From an uncultured Schlesneria sp. (lineage in GTDB: Bacteria > Planctomycetota > Planctomycetia > Planctomycetales > Planctomycetaceae), in contig CAILLA010000188.1 of assembly GCA_903834925.1 (NCBI GenBank), forward strand, positions 1-37,344: a DNA stretch of 37,344 bases. Reading direction: 5' to 3'. The notes under the pieces are model-generated. The model saw only the letters and a program-made list of their open reading frames with translations, had not been told where the DNA came from and did no database searches. This document shows positions 15,427 to 24,798 of this stretch, piece by piece; the first letter of the stretch is position 1, and each line of letters begins with the position of its first letter. The position numbers and the translations under genes were made by a program.

Positions 15427-17898
15427 ATGTCACGGGTAGGAATTGTTGGAACGATCCTTTTGTTTTTCGTGAGCGATGTGATCGCTGCCGAGCCCGACGC
15501 GGTAATTCAGGTCCATGCCGATCGGACCATTGCCAGAATTTCTCCCTTCACGACAGGGGCGTGTATTGAAGACGTTAATCACGAGATCTACGGCGGGCTA
15601 TACAGCCAGATGGTGTTTGGCGAAAGCTTTCAGGAACCACCGATCACCGAAGGTCCGCCTGGTTTTTCCGCCTACGGAGGAGCCTGGCGAGTCCACAATG
15701 GTGAGGTCGCTGCGGCGGCGGGTGATGGCCCGAAGCTGATTCATCAACAGGCGAAATTGTCTGATGGAGAAGCCTCGGTCGAGATGCTGTTTCCCGACAA
15801 AACGTCTGGCAATGCCGGTTTGATCCTGAGGGTCGATCGACCTGCTGTTGGTGCCGATCACTTCACGGGATACGAAATCGCTTTGTACCCCGAGAACGGT
15901 ACGCTGCTGCTTGGTCGACATCGTCAGAACTGGGAACCGATCACAACCGTCCCTTGCCCGGTTCCCATCAATGAATGGATTCCGCTGAAGGTTCAATTCA
16001 AGGGTCGGTCGATTACGGTCACCGTCAACGGTCAGGTCCAACTTCAATACGAGGACAATCAACATCCCCTGCTTGAGGGGCAAGTCGGATTGCGGACGTG
16101 GCGGCGCGAAGCCAGTTTCCGCAACCTGCGTGTCACAACCGGTGACCGTATTGAACAGATCCCATTTAAAGATTCGCCAACCGCGGTCGACGCCGTCAGC
16201 GGAAAGTGGCAAGCCATCAGGCGTGGAAATTGTCAGGGTGAAATCGCGTTGGAAAAAACAGGGTTTGTCGGGCAACAGAGTCAGCGGATCACCTTGAAAT
16301 CCGGCGACGGTGAGATCGGTGTGGAAAATCGTGGCCTCAATCGATGGGGCATGAACTTTGTCGCGGGTAAGCCGTACGAAGTGATTGTCTGGGCGAAAAC
16401 AGACCGCGCCGCAAAAATCGGCGTGGCATTCGAAGGTCGTTCCGAACGACGTATATTGGCTGAAGCTCAGGCGACCATGAAAGAAGGGGATTGGCAACGT
16501 CTTGAATTGACGCTGACGCCGACCGAAGCCGATTCTCGAGGCAATCTGATTGTGTCACTAAAACAACCAGGTTCCGTCATCCTTGGGTATGTTTCTGTAC
16601 AACCGGGTGCATGGGGTCGATTCAAAGGATTGCCCGTCCGAAAAGATGTCAGTGAGGCACTGATGGCTCAGGGACTGACAGTGTTGCGCTATGGGGGTTC
16701 GATGGTGACCTGCCCGGAATATCGCTGGAAGCAAATGATCGGCCCGCGAGACCGGCGCCAGCCATACAAGGGGACGTGGTATCCGCATTCGACCAACGGA
16801 TGGGGGATCATCGATTTCATCAGCTTCTGCGAGGCGGCCGGGTTCCTGGGCATTCCGGATCTCAATATGGACGAGACTCCTCAGGACATGGCAGATTTTG
16901 TGGAGTACATCAACGGACCCGCTGATAGCGAATGGGGCCGTCGCCGTGTTGCCGACGGGCATCCCGCCCCTTTCGGATTGAAATACATCCAGCTGGGAAA
17001 TGAAGAAGCGGTCAATGATGTTTACTGGGAGAAATTCAAGCCGCTCGTCGAAGCGATCTGGAGTCGCGACCCGAACATCATTCCGATCGTCGGTGACTTT
17101 GCGTACGGCCAGCCGATTCAGGATCCCTACGACTTTCCCGGTGCACCCAGTATCAAGAGCCTGGCTGCTCATAAAAAGATTCTCGATTTCGCACATCAGC
17201 ACGGAAAGCCCGTCTGGTTTGATGTGCATATCTGGAACGATGGATTGCGCGATGCCGATCCCCAGATTGAAGTTCTCAGTGGTCTCATCGACTGGCTTGG
17301 TAAGTTGAGCCCTGGAGCCGATTTTCGTGTCTGTGTGTTCGAAGAGAATTCGAACAATCACCTGTGGCGACGCGGCCTGGCACATGCTCGAACCGTGAAT
17401 CGATTGCAACGGTTCGGTGACAGAGTTCCGATCGTTTGTGCGGCAAATTGTCTTCAACCCGACGGGCAGAATGACAATGGCTGGGATCAGGGTCTGGTGT
17501 TTCTGTCACCCTCACATGTCTGGCCACAATCGTCGGCCCACGTCACACGAATGATTTCGAAGAATAGATTCCCCCGATGCGTTGCTACAGAATGTCAAAG
17601 TCCGAATGACGCACTCGATGTCACCTCCCGCATCAGCGATGACGGAAAGGTGCTGGTCCTTCAGGTCGTCAATTCCGAAAACCGACCGATTTCGTCTCGC
17701 CTGACTATCACGGGATTTGAGCTGGCGGGCAAAGTCGTGAAGATCTCGCAGATCGCAGGTCATCTTGACGAAAGGAATCTCGAAACCGATCCCGATCGGA
17801 TCGTGCCCATGGATCGAGTCTGGTACCCACAATTTGACGCAGCGGGGACGACCTATGTTTTCCCTCCACAGTCATTTTCGATCCTGCGTTTTGAATGA
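15427..17898 (+). CDS. Secreted alpha-L-arabinofuranosidase-like glycoside hydrolase (GH51)
   Basis: 823 residues. The signal peptide (1 to about 21) ends SDVIAAEP. Domain order is: a short N-terminal strand segment (ACIEDVNHEIYGGLYSQMVFGESF, the GH51 entry motif); an inserted LamG/DUF1080-like beta-sandwich (about 80-240; WIPLKVQFKGRSITVTVNG, GQVGLRTWRREASFRNLRV); a CBM4-like sandwich (about 270-395); then a TIM barrel. Catalytic residues are the acid/base Glu526 in IQLGNEEAVND and the nucleophile Glu639 or Glu640 in VCVFEENSNNH. A C-terminal beta-domain ends SFSILRF. It hydrolyses terminal arabinofuranosyl residues by family analogy. The start ATG 15427 lies past the frame's earlier codons because the signal peptide begins there and AAGGACG precedes it. 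Same operon as the ABC ATPase. Confidence 0.9.
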   Translation: MSRVGIVGTILLFFVSDVIAAEPDAVIQVHADRTIARISPFTTGACIEDVNHEIYGGLYSQMVFGESFQEPPITEGPPGFSAYGGAWRVHNGEVAAAAGDGPKLIHQQAKLSDGEASVEMLFPDKTSGNAGLILRVDRPAVGADHFTGYEIALYPENGTLLLGRHRQNWEPITTVPCPVPINEWIPLKVQFKGRSITVTVNGQVQLQYEDNQHPLLEGQVGLRTWRREASFRNLRVTTGDRIEQIPFKDSPTAVDAVSGKWQAIRRGNCQGEIALEKTGFVGQQSQRITLKSGDGEIGVENRGLNRWGMNFVAGKPYEVIVWAKTDRAAKIGVAFEGRSERRILAEAQATMKEGDWQRLELTLTPTEADSRGNLIVSLKQPGSVILGYVSVQPGAWGRFKGLPVRKDVSEALMAQGLTVLRYGGSMVTCPEYRWKQMIGPRDRRQPYKGTWYPHSTNGWGIIDFISFCEAAGFLGIPDLNMDETPQDMADFVEYINGPADSEWGRRRVADGHPAPFGLKYIQLGNEEAVNDVYWEKFKPLVEAIWSRDPNIIPIVGDFAYGQPIQDPYDFPGAPSIKSLAAHKKILDFAHQHGKPVWFDVHIWNDGLRDADPQIEVLSGLIDWLGKLSPGADFRVCVFEENSNNHLWRRGLAHARTVNRLQRFGDRVPIVCAANCLQPDGQNDNGWDQGLVFLSPSHVWPQSSAHVTRMISKNRFPRCVATECQSPNDALDVTSRISDDGKVLVLQVVNSENRPISSRLTITGFELAGKVVKISQIAGHLDERNLETDPDRIVPMDRVWYPQFDAAGTTYVFPPQSFSILRFE

Positions 17899-17907
17899 CG
17901 TTTTCAA

Positions 17908-17975
17908 GTAGCGGCGGCTTCCAGCCGCCAACATTCGACGTTGCAAATACCACGGCGGCTGGAAGCCGCCGCTAC
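17908..17975. repeat. Perfect 22-bp inverted repeat, family D, between convergent genes
   Basis: GTAGCGGCGGCTTCCAGCCG plus CC at the left is matched perfectly by its reverse complement at 17954-17975, around a spacer of 24 bases. Each arm is itself a small hairpin (GGCGGCT/AGCCGCC). This double-palindrome form is REPIN-like. It sits 10 bp past the GH51 stop and 26 bp before the stop of the opposite-strand giant gene. It may also act as a bidirectional transcription barrier, although no T-tract is present. Confidence 0.88.
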
Positions 17976-18000
17976 GTACCGCTTAACAAACCGTACCGGT

Positions 18001-21000
18001 TCAGTTCGCTTGAACAGCCGGTTTGGCGTTGTCGGAAGCGGCTGCGACCGGGCCGTTGGCGGGTACCAATCGCATTCGCATGTTGTACGACTTGAGATCG
18101 ATTGACGGTTCGTCCGGGTTAAGACCGACCGCTTGAAATCCGCTGTAGGCTGACGGAATCTCGGCATTGATCAGTATCTTACCGGTTTGCTTATGCACCG
18201 CAGCGATGTTTAAGGTCCCGATTCCGAGATTCACCCGACCACGTGGTTTCCAGGATCTTGATACGCACAGCAACACAGGTATCGTCGAGAACCGATCAAC
18301 GACCAGGTTCTGATGTTTCAACTCAACCGGTGGCCAGGCAAATTGACGACCCGTCCGGTTCCAGCAATAGATGGTTCCGTTCATCCGAATCGACGCGAGG
18401 TTTTCACCGTAAGTTTGAAGCCCGCTATCCTGCGAATTAACGATCAGGTAAATCCGATCGTCGTCAGCAAGCAGATACTTTTCCTGACGTCTGTCTAATG
18501 TCTTTCCAGTAATGGATTCGAGCGAAGTCATTTGGCCGGTTGCGACATTGATCCGTTGCACCTGGCCGTCCGCAAGAAGAGCAACAACTTCGTCTTCACC
18601 CAACGGAGAGACGGCGGTTCCGGGTGGGAATTCGAGTTTCCAACTGGTCGAATCAGTGACCGGGTCATGCAGTCTAAGGAGGACCCTTCTCCGGCCGATT
18701 CCAATGGCACGCAATGGATTTGAGCCGGCAAACTCAAACAATAAAAGGGATGAACCGTGCGCCATGATCGCGTTGTTCAGTGTTGTTGCGGCAGAAGGAA
18801 TTGCGAGCGGCTTGCCGTCAATTGCCCGAAAGACCAAGGGTTCATTCTTACCGGGGATCACGATAAACAGTGTGTCGCGAGTTCCTACGACGACGGCATT
18901 CATCGGAAGTCCTTCCATTTCCCATAACTCGTCTCCCGTCCGTGGATCGAGAATCGAAAGAGCTCGACGGCCATAGACACAAAGATAGTTTGGTTGAACA
19001 ACGGCGAGGCTACCCGTTGAGTGTGCCCTTTGTAAGAACAGTGACTGGGTTCCATCGTTCGGAGTTGGTGTCGTCATCGAGATGACAGGATGGCGATTCG
19101 AGTGACGTCCCGATGCGATGCCGTCGCTGTGATCGCCAAGGGACTTGGTCCAGAGGATTCGTTTTTCGACCGGTGAGATCGCGTGTAGAATTCCACGATT
19201 GACGAAGAACAACTGATGCCCAATCTGTCGGCAAATCATCTGACCTTCGTCTAAACCACGAACAGCGGCACGAAGTGGGACCATCCACTCGACCGCTCCT
19301 GTCGAGGACGATTCCACGGCCAGACGTTGCTCGTTCTGATACGCGTCAATACTGAGCCGATCAAAGAACGGCAAAGGTGTCTCGGGCGACATGTTTTGTG
19401 GCGGTGGCTGATAATTCACGACCGATTGAACTGGTCGTAGTGGAGCCTCTGGCCATGTCACACCGTGCATTCGCGGTTCAAAATCGAGTTCTTTATTCAG
19501 ATGAGCAGACTCGACCAGCATGGCACCCGTCAGCCCATCGCGAACGATTACGTCTGGGTACTTTGATCCCAATAATCGATAGTAATAAACTGCATCGGCG
19601 AGTTGGTGGCATTGAATCATGAGTCTGGCCAATCGGTCGATCGCTTGTGACGCGACGGTTCGATTGGAATCTTCGACCAGTTGCTGCAGAACGATTCGAG
19701 CACCGGCGAAATCTTTGGCCTCCGTCAGCCACTCCACCAGTCGTTGCCGCGAACTGATCGCCGTCGGATGGAACGAAAACAAAGTGACAATTCGTTGACA
19801 GTCTTGGAAGCTACGTTGTGCCGCTTCTGAAGTGATCTGTGCAATTCGATCGTCAATGATTTTGCGTTCAGCCTCCGGCGTCGCCAACCAAAGATCCAAC
19901 ATTCGGCCGCTTAACCAGACGGTTCGCTTTGCGGTGATGCGACGATCGTCAGATCGTGTGATTTCGGTTCCGCCAGATTCCTCAGCCAGTTTACAGATGA
20001 CATCGAACGCTTCGACTGGTTTTTGTTCGCACAACAGTTTTTCAGCAGACAATTCCCAATAGAGCAGTTTCTCTGCCGGTGTTTCCGCGAGTTTTCGCAA
20101 CTCATCCAGTTCGTCGTTGCGGTGAAGTACGTCGTCGTGAATGATGGTCGACAGGCATTCGACCAGTGCCGCATGGCGTCGCGTTCGTTCTTCCGGCGAC
20201 AGGCGATCGGTGGCAATCCGCCGCAAAATTGGAAGTGCGTCTGAATATTCATGGTTCAGAAGTTGAATCTCGCTTGATCGTAACAGAGCCCAGGCATCGT
20301 CAGGATTGGCTGTCAGTTGTCTCTGAATCTCAGCGAGCAATGCTTCGCGTTGTCCAAAAACTGTCAATCCTGCTGGACTGAGTGAAACCAGTTTTCCGCG
20401 ATGCATGGCCAGATTGCCAAGCGACGGTTGTTGCGGCGCGACAAATGTTTGCGATAACCGCTTTCCCGTTGCCAGGTCAATCGTGCGCAATTCACCATTA
20501 CTTAAGGGGAGATACAAACGATCGTCCACAACAACCCCGCGACCGGATGGGCGAATCCCTTCATCTAACGGAGCCGACCAGACGGTCAGACCATCGGTCA
20601 GGTTAAATGCGGTCACATCCGTTTCACCAACGATCAGGACCTTCTGATCGAATACCCCGGCCAGATAAAGCCCTTGTTCTTTCGGATGTTCCCAGATCCG
20701 ACGTCCATCAACCGCACTCAAACAGACAAGAACCGGATGTTCCTGGGGCGTGTAGACAACGTAGTTTCCCACGATCACCGGTGCTGAAGGAGACCATAGA
20801 TCGTTCAGCTCACGCGGTCTTAGAAACTGCGAACCATTTTCAGGATCGGCCTGATCACCACCGGAATTCGGTGAGTAACGATGAGCCCATAATACCGACT
20901 GACGCATGCGGTCGATCGCAACCAGCCAGCCAACCGTTGTTGGACAGATGATGATTCCATCTCCCACCGCGACCTGCGACGTAATCCATCGTCGGGCGAT

Positions 21001-22752
21001 ATCCAGATCGATTTTCGTATCGGCATAGGCAATCAATTGCGACCAACGTGGGACGCCGGTTCTTCGATCAAGTGACCAAAGCTTGATATCGTCACCTTTT
21101 CCGGCAACGACAAATAATTCGTCGCCATCCACCGCAGGTGTTCCGTAAAAATATGATCCGGCAAGGGCAAGATCGAAGGATTCGCGAGATTCGCCGCCAC
21201 CCAGGCTCCACAACGTTCGTCCCGTTTGCAGGTCGTATGAGACGAGCCGGTTCGTTTTCCAGGGAAGTCCAAATGGATCATGTGAATCGTTATTTCCGTC
21301 CCATCCCATTTGTTGGCCAGGCTGATTTCGCGAGAGAATTCCGTGATCTTCGATCACGAACAGTTGCTTACCGTCGCTGCTGATCAGCCCGTAAACGCCG
21401 TCCCGAAACAAGAGGCTGGTGAGCGGGCTGAATTCCGCCGACGCTCCCTGGTATTCACCGACGTGTTGAAACGGGTTTGCACGAAATCGCCAGCCGTCTT
21501 GCGCGTCAACCTGCTGAGGGGGAAGTCCGCCAAGAATCCTTTCGGGTGATACCCCTTCCACGCTCTCCCAGATCGGGTGGCCACGTTCGATTTCAACACT
21601 GCGAATCCCACGCAGATCGCGATAAATCACCTTGCCGTCGATGACAAGTGGCACCGAAGCGAGAATCAGTGACCGATGTTGATCCTGCAAATCCTGAACG
21701 AGCCACTTGAGTGAATCGCGAACGATGCGACTTGATGTGAGCGGCAAGGACCAATCTGACGAAAGCAGCGGATCGCCGCCAATTGCGGTTCCGACGCGAG
21801 ATGCTGTCCCGTAAAGCTGGGTCCAATCCGCCAAAGCGACCGTGTGTGAAGACCCTTTGACCTGAACCTTGCTCAGCCATTCCGAGGCTTTCACAGACCC
21901 AGTTCCGACACCCACGAGCGTATCTGAGCCTTTTGAAAGTCGACTGAGGATGGCACTAGCTGCTTTGGGATCACCTGATCGAGCAAACGAAAGTGCTGCC
22001 TGCAATCGCCAGGAATCACTTTTTGCAATCGGGGCAGGTGATGCGGCGAGTTCTTCAAACCACCTCGCCGCCAATCCAAATTCGGATCGATCAAAGTGCA
22101 GCATCCCCAGATAGTTTGCGGCTTCGTACCCGGCTGGGGTATGGAAGAATCGGGTTGCCACGTTGACAAATTCCGACGTTTGGCCGCTTCGACGAGCGGT
22201 AGCCAGCTGTTGCTGAGCCAATCCACCATATTGCGACCGATACTCAACCAGTGTTTCTTCAGGAAGCAGACCAAGCATGTGATTGGCCGTTCGCCGAACC
22301 GATTGCCAGGGTCCGCTGGCCGATTGATGCAACGAATCTTCTGGTTGATCGAGCAGCCGCTGGAACAGCTCGATTGCCAATTTCCAATTTTTTTGTTTCA
22401 CCGACAGTTCAGCCGCCTGAAGCATTTGCTCAATCTTGGCATCATGCGGTGCCCGACTGTCAATCGCATCATGTCCCTTGTTGGGCTTGTCGCTGTCAGG
22501 CTGATGAGTTGGCTGCAGCGGTTTCTTCTGCGGAATGCGGCCGGGGTTTCCTTTCGGAGCGAGCAGACCGCGAAAAAAGTCCTGCAGGATTTTCTTATCC
22601 GCCTCGGAAGGTGCCGGAGCTGGTGGCTCGGCAGCGGCTTTGTCTTCGGCGAAAATCAATAATTCACGCGACAGGACAAGCACGAGAAACACCGACAGAC
22701 CGCATCCTGCAAGCGTCAGGAATGTTGAACGGTGAGATTGTTGACGAATCAT
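18001..22752 (-). CDS. Giant membrane-anchored PQQ-propeller/TPR protein (1583 aa)
   Basis: A signal anchor at about residues 11-33 (LTLAGCGLSVFLVLVLSRELL) is followed by a Pro/Lys-rich linker. A TPR-like helical block covers about 100-290 (AELSVKQKNWKLAIELFQRLL). A first PQQ-type propeller follows at about 350-810 (LVSYDLQTGRTLWSLGGGES, VCLSAVDGRRIWEHP, VTAFNLTDGLTVWSAPL, RTIDLATGKRLSQTF). A second TPR region covers about 830-1130, and a second propeller runs to the C-terminus (LSILDPRTGDELWEMEG, IYCWNRTGRQFAWP). The TxDG-x-x-x-W blade signature recurs throughout. Extracytoplasmic, probably a scaffold; no PQQ-dehydrogenase catalytic residues were identified. The start ATG 22752 directly precedes the anchor. 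Transcribed alone or after the SRAP gene (194-bp gap). Confidence 0.9.
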   Translation of the reverse strand: MIRQQSHRSTFLTLAGCGLSVFLVLVLSRELLIFAEDKAAAEPPAPAPSEADKKILQDFFRGLLAPKGNPGRIPQKKPLQPTHQPDSDKPNKGHDAIDSRAPHDAKIEQMLQAAELSVKQKNWKLAIELFQRLLDQPEDSLHQSASGPWQSVRRTANHMLGLLPEETLVEYRSQYGGLAQQQLATARRSGQTSEFVNVATRFFHTPAGYEAANYLGMLHFDRSEFGLAARWFEELAASPAPIAKSDSWRLQAALSFARSGDPKAASAILSRLSKGSDTLVGVGTGSVKASEWLSKVQVKGSSHTVALADWTQLYGTASRVGTAIGGDPLLSSDWSLPLTSSRIVRDSLKWLVQDLQDQHRSLILASVPLVIDGKVIYRDLRGIRSVEIERGHPIWESVEGVSPERILGGLPPQQVDAQDGWRFRANPFQHVGEYQGASAEFSPLTSLLFRDGVYGLISSDGKQLFVIEDHGILSRNQPGQQMGWDGNNDSHDPFGLPWKTNRLVSYDLQTGRTLWSLGGGESRESFDLALAGSYFYGTPAVDGDELFVVAGKGDDIKLWSLDRRTGVPRWSQLIAYADTKIDLDIARRWITSQVAVGDGIIICPTTVGWLVAIDRMRQSVLWAHRYSPNSGGDQADPENGSQFLRPRELNDLWSPSAPVIVGNYVVYTPQEHPVLVCLSAVDGRRIWEHPKEQGLYLAGVFDQKVLIVGETDVTAFNLTDGLTVWSAPLDEGIRPSGRGVVVDDRLYLPLSNGELRTIDLATGKRLSQTFVAPQQPSLGNLAMHRGKLVSLSPAGLTVFGQREALLAEIQRQLTANPDDAWALLRSSEIQLLNHEYSDALPILRRIATDRLSPEERTRRHAALVECLSTIIHDDVLHRNDELDELRKLAETPAEKLLYWELSAEKLLCEQKPVEAFDVICKLAEESGGTEITRSDDRRITAKRTVWLSGRMLDLWLATPEAERKIIDDRIAQITSEAAQRSFQDCQRIVTLFSFHPTAISSRQRLVEWLTEAKDFAGARIVLQQLVEDSNRTVASQAIDRLARLMIQCHQLADAVYYYRLLGSKYPDVIVRDGLTGAMLVESAHLNKELDFEPRMHGVTWPEAPLRPVQSVVNYQPPPQNMSPETPLPFFDRLSIDAYQNEQRLAVESSSTGAVEWMVPLRAAVRGLDEGQMICRQIGHQLFFVNRGILHAISPVEKRILWTKSLGDHSDGIASGRHSNRHPVISMTTPTPNDGTQSLFLQRAHSTGSLAVVQPNYLCVYGRRALSILDPRTGDELWEMEGLPMNAVVVGTRDTLFIVIPGKNEPLVFRAIDGKPLAIPSAATTLNNAIMAHGSSLLLFEFAGSNPLRAIGIGRRRVLLRLHDPVTDSTSWKLEFPPGTAVSPLGEDEVVALLADGQVQRINVATGQMTSLESITGKTLDRRQEKYLLADDDRIYLIVNSQDSGLQTYGENLASIRMNGTIYCWNRTGRQFAWPPVELKHQNLVVDRFSTIPVLLCVSRSWKPRGRVNLGIGTLNIAAVHKQTGKILINAEIPSAYSGFQAVGLNPDEPSIDLKSYNMRMRLVPANGPVAAASDNAKPAVQAN

Positions 22753-22946
22753 TCTCGAATCCCTCGATAAACCGAGCAGGACCGAATCAAAGCGAATACC
22801 AAACTAATGCAGTGATTCGCCTGGCTTTACGCCAGCATCAGTATATCCACGTCCCGACTCTCAAGGTAGGTAATGTTTCTGCAATTCCCCTGTGATTTCG
22901 CATTTCGTAGGGAGGCACAAGTCTTCGAAGTCCCACCAGAACGATC

Positions 22947-23636
22947 TCAAAACAAAGTGCGATTCTCTTTCACCGGATGAATACACTCCACAGAATCATG
23001 ATTCACACTATTCACCAGCGAACTGACAGGATTCCCCTTCAGCCATTCATTCGGGCATGGGACAAGCAGTTTTGTTAACAAGCGTGGGTCAGTCACTTCA
23101 GGATTCAACCAATGATCCCAATCCGGTTTTGCAAGAATCACGGGCATTCGGTCATGGATGTTCGCCATGAACTCGTTGGCTTCGGTCGTGATCACCGCAC
23201 AGGACTCAAGCGTATCTCCATCGGGTGCCTGCCAGTGGTCCCAAATCCCCGCCATAGCCAGCGGTTGACCATCGGCGCGAAAGATATTCCAGGGTTGCTT
23301 GGTTTTATTGTCTAAACGCTTCCACTCATAAAACCCGTTGGCCGGAATCAGGCATCGGCGTTTTCGAAAGGAATCGCTGAACGAGGGTTTCGATGTGATC
23401 GTCTCACACCGGGCGTTATTCAGGGGTGGTCCATTGACCGGGTTTTTCGACCAGCTTGGAACCAGCCCCCATTGCACCGGTTCCGCGAGACGCACCCCTT
23501 TGGGGTGCATCCGTACGGTCAGGATCTGCTGCATGGGACAAAGGTTGTACCGCAGAAGCCATTCCGGCTCGCGAAATAGCTCAAACACTTCGGCCAGGTC
23601 GACCGACGACATCCACAGGTTAATTCGTCCACACAC
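22947..23636 (-). CDS. yedK: SOS response-associated peptidase (SRAP, YedK/HMCES family)
   Basis: Forms a covalent thiazolidine link to abasic sites in single-stranded DNA, protecting them. The 229-residue protein starts MCGRINLW. Met removal exposes Cys2, the catalytic residue. Other family marks are RYNLCPMQQI (conserved Asn), WGLVPSW, NNARCETITSKPSF (conserved Glu), RCLIPANGFYEWKR and ANIHDRMPVILAKPDWDHWL (conserved His). Length matches YedK (about 220). Most homologues read YNVAPTQ where this has YNLCPMQ, adding a nearby Cys. It lies 80 bp downstream of fabI on the same strand and could be read from the same transcript. Cytoplasmic. Confidence 0.95.
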   Translation of the reverse strand: MCGRINLWMSSVDLAEVFELFREPEWLLRYNLCPMQQILTVRMHPKGVRLAEPVQWGLVPSWSKNPVNGPPLNNARCETITSKPSFSDSFRKRRCLIPANGFYEWKRLDNKTKQPWNIFRADGQPLAMAGIWDHWQAPDGDTLESCAVITTEANEFMANIHDRMPVILAKPDWDHWLNPEVTDPRLLTKLLVPCPNEWLKGNPVSSLVNSVNHDSVECIHPVKENRTLF

Positions 23637-23716
23637 GATATTTCCGCTCGCGGCGATGACTCAAGGAGATTTGAAGCTCCGTTCCCGTAGGCGTCCCGGA
23701 TTGACGCGCCGATCGC

Positions 23717-24526
23717 TTATCCGAGTTTGACGTCGAGTGGCGGAGCCCCCATGACGTGATACCCACTATCACAATGATGCGTTTCGCCGGTCACGCCACT
23801 GGAAAGATCGCTCAGCAAATACAGACCAGACTTGCCGACTTCTTCGACATCAACATTCCGGCGAAGCGGCGACATCGAACCGTACAAGTTGAGCATCAAA
23901 TCAATGCCGCTGACGGCGGATGAACTGAGGGTCCTGATCGGACCGGCACTCAATGCGTTGACGCGAATTTTCTTTTGACCCAACTCAGCAGCCAGATACT
24001 CAACGGATGATTCAAGAGCCGCTTTGCATAGCCCCATGACGTTGTAACCAGGGATCACTTTTTCGCCCCCCAGGTACGACAGCGTAATGATACTGCCACC
24101 GTTTGGCATCAATTCTTGAGCCCGCTTACAGATGGCCATCAAGCTGAAGACGCTGATATCCATCGAGGTCTTGAAACCTTCGCGACTGACCGCGTAGACA
24201 GGACCTTTCAGGTCTTCCATCGGAGCGTAGGCGATCGAGTGAACGATGAAGTCGATCGTTCCAAACGTTTCTTTTGCCATGGCAAATGTCTTGTCCAGAT
24301 CGTCATCTTTCTGAACATCGCACGAGACCAGCATCTTGGCGCCGATGGGTTCAACCAGCTTGCGGACACGACGTTCCATTTTCGGGCTGGCTGGGTCTCG
24401 GTCGGGCAGATGCGTAAAACCAAGTTCGGCACCTTCCTTATGCAATTGCTCGGTAATCGCCCACGCGATCGAGTAATCGTTGGCGATCCCAAACACCAGA
24501 CCTTTTTTTCCCGCCATTAAACTCAT
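23717..24526 (-). CDS. fabI: Enoyl-[acyl-carrier-protein] reductase (NADH), FabI type
   Basis: Final reduction step of fatty-acid elongation; cytoplasmic. The 269-residue short-chain dehydrogenase-type protein has the cofactor motif [12 protein letters not shown] (FabI form), [18 protein letters not shown], and the catalytic Tyr-x6-Lys in [32 protein letters not shown] follows. The C-terminus ([20 protein letters not shown]) matches the FabI pattern, with HHCDSGY for the usual VDGGF/Y. The start is ATG 24526, with GAAGGAAA upstream. An earlier in-frame start at 24568 lacks support. The family length is about 260. It is preceded by a family A repeat at 24676-24776, which separates it from the TPR gene. 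Confidence 0.95.
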   Translation of the reverse strand: MSLMAGKKGLVFGIANDYSIAWAITEQLHKEGAELGFTHLPDRDPASPKMERRVRKLVEPIGAKMLVSCDVQKDDDLDKTFAMAKETFGTIDFIVHSIAYAPMEDLKGPVYAVSREGFKTSMDISVFSLMAICKRAQELMPNGGSIITLSYLGGEKVIPGYNVMGLCKAALESSVEYLAAELGQKKIRVNALSAGPIRTLSSSAVSGIDLMLNLYGSMSPLRRNVDVEEVGKSGLYLLSDLSSGVTGETHHCDSGYHVMGAPPLDVKLG

Positions 24527-24675
24527 CGTCGTTTCCTTCTGTAAACTGCGGCAACTCCGTTCCCGCATTTCGTAAGAACCAGCATCCTGTCCTCACACGA
24601 TAACAGAGACGGAAAAACCCGCAACCGTAACGCCGAAACCAGCCACAGCGACCGCCAATTCAAAATAGGGATTCT

Positions 24676-24776
24676 GTGCCACTGCTTAGGAGGCTTCGGA
24701 GAAGCAGTGTCTTCGTCTGTCTAGTTACCGAAGCCCAAAGAGCACTGCTTGACCCAGGGCGGTCAAGCAGTGGCAC
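24676..24776. repeat. Palindromic repeat family A, copy 3 (REPIN-like)
   Basis: 101 bp, bounded by the perfect 10-bp inverted repeat GTGCCACTGC (24676-24685) and GCAGTGGCAC (24767-24776). The right half contains the same strong hairpin as copy 2 (GCACTGCTTGACC...GGTCAAGCAGTG). It lies 22 bp beyond the stop of the TPR gene (minus strand). On the minus strand the hairpin is met soon after that stop, so it may protect the 3' end of the message. It occupies most of the 272-bp gap to fabI. Confidence 0.9.
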
Positions 24777-24798
24777 AGGTCGAACGCAAATACGATCG

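Noticed and set aside
18243-22895. Many plus-strand frames inside the giant PQQ/TPR gene (for example 22251-22895)
   Set aside because: All are antisense shadows of a long, repeat-consistent minus-strand protein. None has family motifs.
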